NCBI GenBank assembly: GCA_039881145.1
Contig: JAYKKI010000038.1
Coordinates: 3,280,001-3,344,000, forward strand
Source: Druceiella hillmani
Taxonomy: Eukaryota; Arthropoda; Insecta; Lepidoptera; Hepialidae
Length of the DNA: 64,000 bases
Direction: 5' to 3'
Each line of letters begins with the position of its first letter. The stretch's first letter is position 1. Below the pieces are notes generated by a model. That model was not told where the DNA came from and did not search any database. It saw nothing but the letters and a program-made list of their open reading frames with translations. A program made the position numbers and the translations under genes. Positions 62,213 through 64,000 of the stretch are shown here, piece after piece.

Positions 62213-64000
62213 GCAATAATGCAGATGAAAAAGAGTTTTGTTTCACGAAACAGATCTTTATCTATATCGTCCTCATCGTCATCCTCCTCTTTATCTTCCT
62301 GCTCGTCATCTTGTTCAAAATGTAATACCACAAACTTAGAACAGTGTAATAAAGAACCCGACAATATGGTGAACTTAAATAATATCCGGGCCCGTAGTCT
62401 GCAAAATGAAACTAAAGAAAATAGGGTAAAGAAAATAGATTCAGATGACAGATTGGAAGAGAACGTTGAAGAAAACATTTTAAATGAGTCAAACCAAAAA
62501 GGACGAAAGAGGATAGCTCAGCCAGAACTTTGGAAAACGAATGTAGCAAAATGTCTACGAAATGCAGGGCAAGAATATATAGGTAAAAATAAAAAAGTCA
62601 TACAGAAAAGACGATTGCGACAGGGATGTACAGAGAAGTCCAAATTGAAACGTAACACTAAATTTGATAATGAGACTCGCCTCCATATTTTTAACGCTTT
62701 TTATAACTTGCCTAATTTGCAAAATAAAAGAATTTTTGTAGCATTCAATTTAACCTCTGTTGTTCCGGCGTATCAATATAAGAAAGGAACACGTCGAAAT
62801 AATAACGCATTTTATTTGACTGATAAAGAAGGCGATAAAATTCGTGTCTGTAAAACATTTTTAATGTCTACCCTGGATGTGTCAGACAGATTTATTCGAA
62901 CAGTTACAGATAAATTTAAAAATGATATTCCGGGAATTATAGCTGAAGACTTGCGAGGCAAACATGGCAATCATAATCGTGTAGATAATAATATTAAAGA
63001 TAGTGTAAGGAATTTCATAAACGCAATACCAAAAATAGAAAGCCATTACTGTCGAGCAGATACGAACAAGGAATATATTGACGGAAGTAAGACTATTGCA
63101 GAAATTTATAGAGACTACGCAAAACTGTGTGAGGAGAAAGGAGAAACAAGTGCGAATTATATTATGTTCAATAGAATATTTCATGGAGAATTTAATATCG
63201 CTTTTTATCAACCTAAAAAAGATCAGTGCGAGGACTGTACAGCCTACAATAATGCAACTGGAGAAGATAGAATTCGTCTAAAACCTAAATGTGACAACCA
63301 CATAAAAGAAAAAGAACTTTCGAGAAAAGAAAAAGATAAAAAAAGAAGCAGAAGAAAAAGACTCGACTATAGTAGCGGTTTATGATTTACAGGCCGTGAT
63401 GCCATGTCCCAGGGGAGATGTATCAAACTTTTACTATGTTTCGAAAGTGAATACCTTAAATTTCACTATATATGAGATGAAGAATAAAAATGCGCTCTGC
63501 TTCGTCTGGCATGAAGGAGATGCTAATAGAGGAGCTATTGAAATCGGAACTTGCGTTTGCGAATATTTGAAAAGTCTTGGTAAAAATATAACTCCCGGAG
63601 CCAAGCTACATGTGATTTTTTATTCGGACAACTGTTGCGGGCAACAGAGAAATAAATTTATTATTAGCATGTACATGTACGTTGTTTCTACTTTTAATTA
63701 CATCGATAGTATCACACAGTAGGGGCACACCCGAAACGAAGGGGACAGTGTCCATTCTGTAATTCAAAAAAATATCAACAAGACTTTGAAATCTGGCCCC
63801 ATCTAAACACCGGATCAATACATATCCATTATTCGCAAAGCAAAAAAGAAAGGAGGTCCTTTCCATATAAAGTAATAGAGATGGACCATAAATGTTTTTA
63901 CGATTTTAAGTCTCTTGCCTCTGATGTGGGTAAAAATGTTAACAAAAACACAGGCAACGAAAATATGAAAATGACAGATATAAAGATTTTAAAAGTAGAT

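Larger units (their letters stand above)
61813..64000 (+). pseudogene. Multi-exon DDE-like transposon gene of an uncharacterised insect family, partial at window end
   Basis: Exon 1 is 61813-61909 (MSERTVFMEKLKESSSKKAE), with a donor at AAG|GTAGCC. Exon 2 is 62012-62101 (ETIIHESSTPLGEKN), with acceptor TTTTCAG and donor CAG|GTAAGC. Exon 3 starts at 62213. Both splice junctions are phase 1. Exon 3 has a Ser-rich stretch, a basic region, KDQCEDCTAYNNATGED (Cys pair) and a basic Lys-rich segment. A one-base shift at A7 (63338-63344) leads to STIVAVYDLQAVMPCPRGDV, ALCFVWHEGDANRGAIE, HVIFYSDNCCGQQRNKFI and, after a stop at 63720, GHTRNEGDSVHSVIQKN. These Asp-containing blocks fit an RNase H-like nuclease core. 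I recall the family in many arthropods, possibly under Pfam DUF7869 (unchecked). A second one-base shift is needed near 62225-62240. Confidence 0.75.

Overview
This is an AT-rich, repeat-laden stretch of animal nuclear DNA, most likely from a moth or butterfly (Lepidoptera). The evidence is the mixture of transposon families (two Helitrons, a THAP/P-element, a ZMYM1-type hAT, a Tc1/mariner relative, non-LTR retrotransposons), interspersed-repeat signatures I recall from lepidopteran genomes (blocks ending in CGCACTTGGCCGG, GACAGACAGG-type tracts followed by TACGGAAC), long TA/CA microsatellites, GT-AG introns, and no bacterial gene organisation. I found no convincing host protein-coding exon, rRNA, tRNA or CRISPR array. 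Nearly every recognisable protein comes from a transposable element, and nearly all of those are broken.

Layout. 1-2.9 kb: a decayed minus-strand Helitron (Rep region, helicase mostly lost) next to the 3' tail of a LINE. 2.9-31.5 kb: mostly non-coding DNA with few recognisable transposons. It holds two tandem duplications (4.9-5.5 and 10.7-11.0 kb), a foldback MITE (6.7 kb), a Tc1/mariner-like element with TIRs and TA target (11.55-12.76 kb), microsatellites, a strong hairpin (29.4 kb), and a series of GC-richer islands in the AT-rich background that look like regulatory DNA, perhaps of a large developmental locus. 31.5-37.9 kb: an older lepidopteran-type repeat split by a complete-length Helitron (31697-37304) whose two termini and AT target can be read. 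40.9-41.6 kb: a nearly perfect 66-bp x 10 minisatellite open in both directions. 43.3-44.5 kb: further lepidopteran interspersed repeats. 48.6-51.1 kb: microsatellites and two GC islands. 51.5-53.5 kb: a minus-strand hAT remnant with one readable terminus. 54.8-60.2 kb: a second copy of the foldback MITE, then a minus-strand LINE cut in two by a plus-strand P-element-like transposon (56431-59371) with matching TIRs and a perfect 8-bp target duplication. 61.8-64.0 kb: the start of a multi-exon transposon-type gene that runs off the window.

Relationships. The genes form no pathway. The window is a record of nested insertion, and the order can be read: the lepidopteran repeat came before Helitron 2, and the LINE came before the P element. 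All large Helitron, LINE and hAT remnants lie on the minus strand, while the Tc1, P and terminal DDE-like elements lie on the plus strand. Coding decay is visible at named catalytic positions: the HUH histidine of Helitron 2, the RT motif A aspartate of the LINE, and the third acidic block of the Tc1 element. These are therefore fossils or non-autonomous copies. The last gene is the least decayed, with one of its frame breaks lying in a run of seven A. Frames and motifs were read by eye and family names are from memory; no database search was run.
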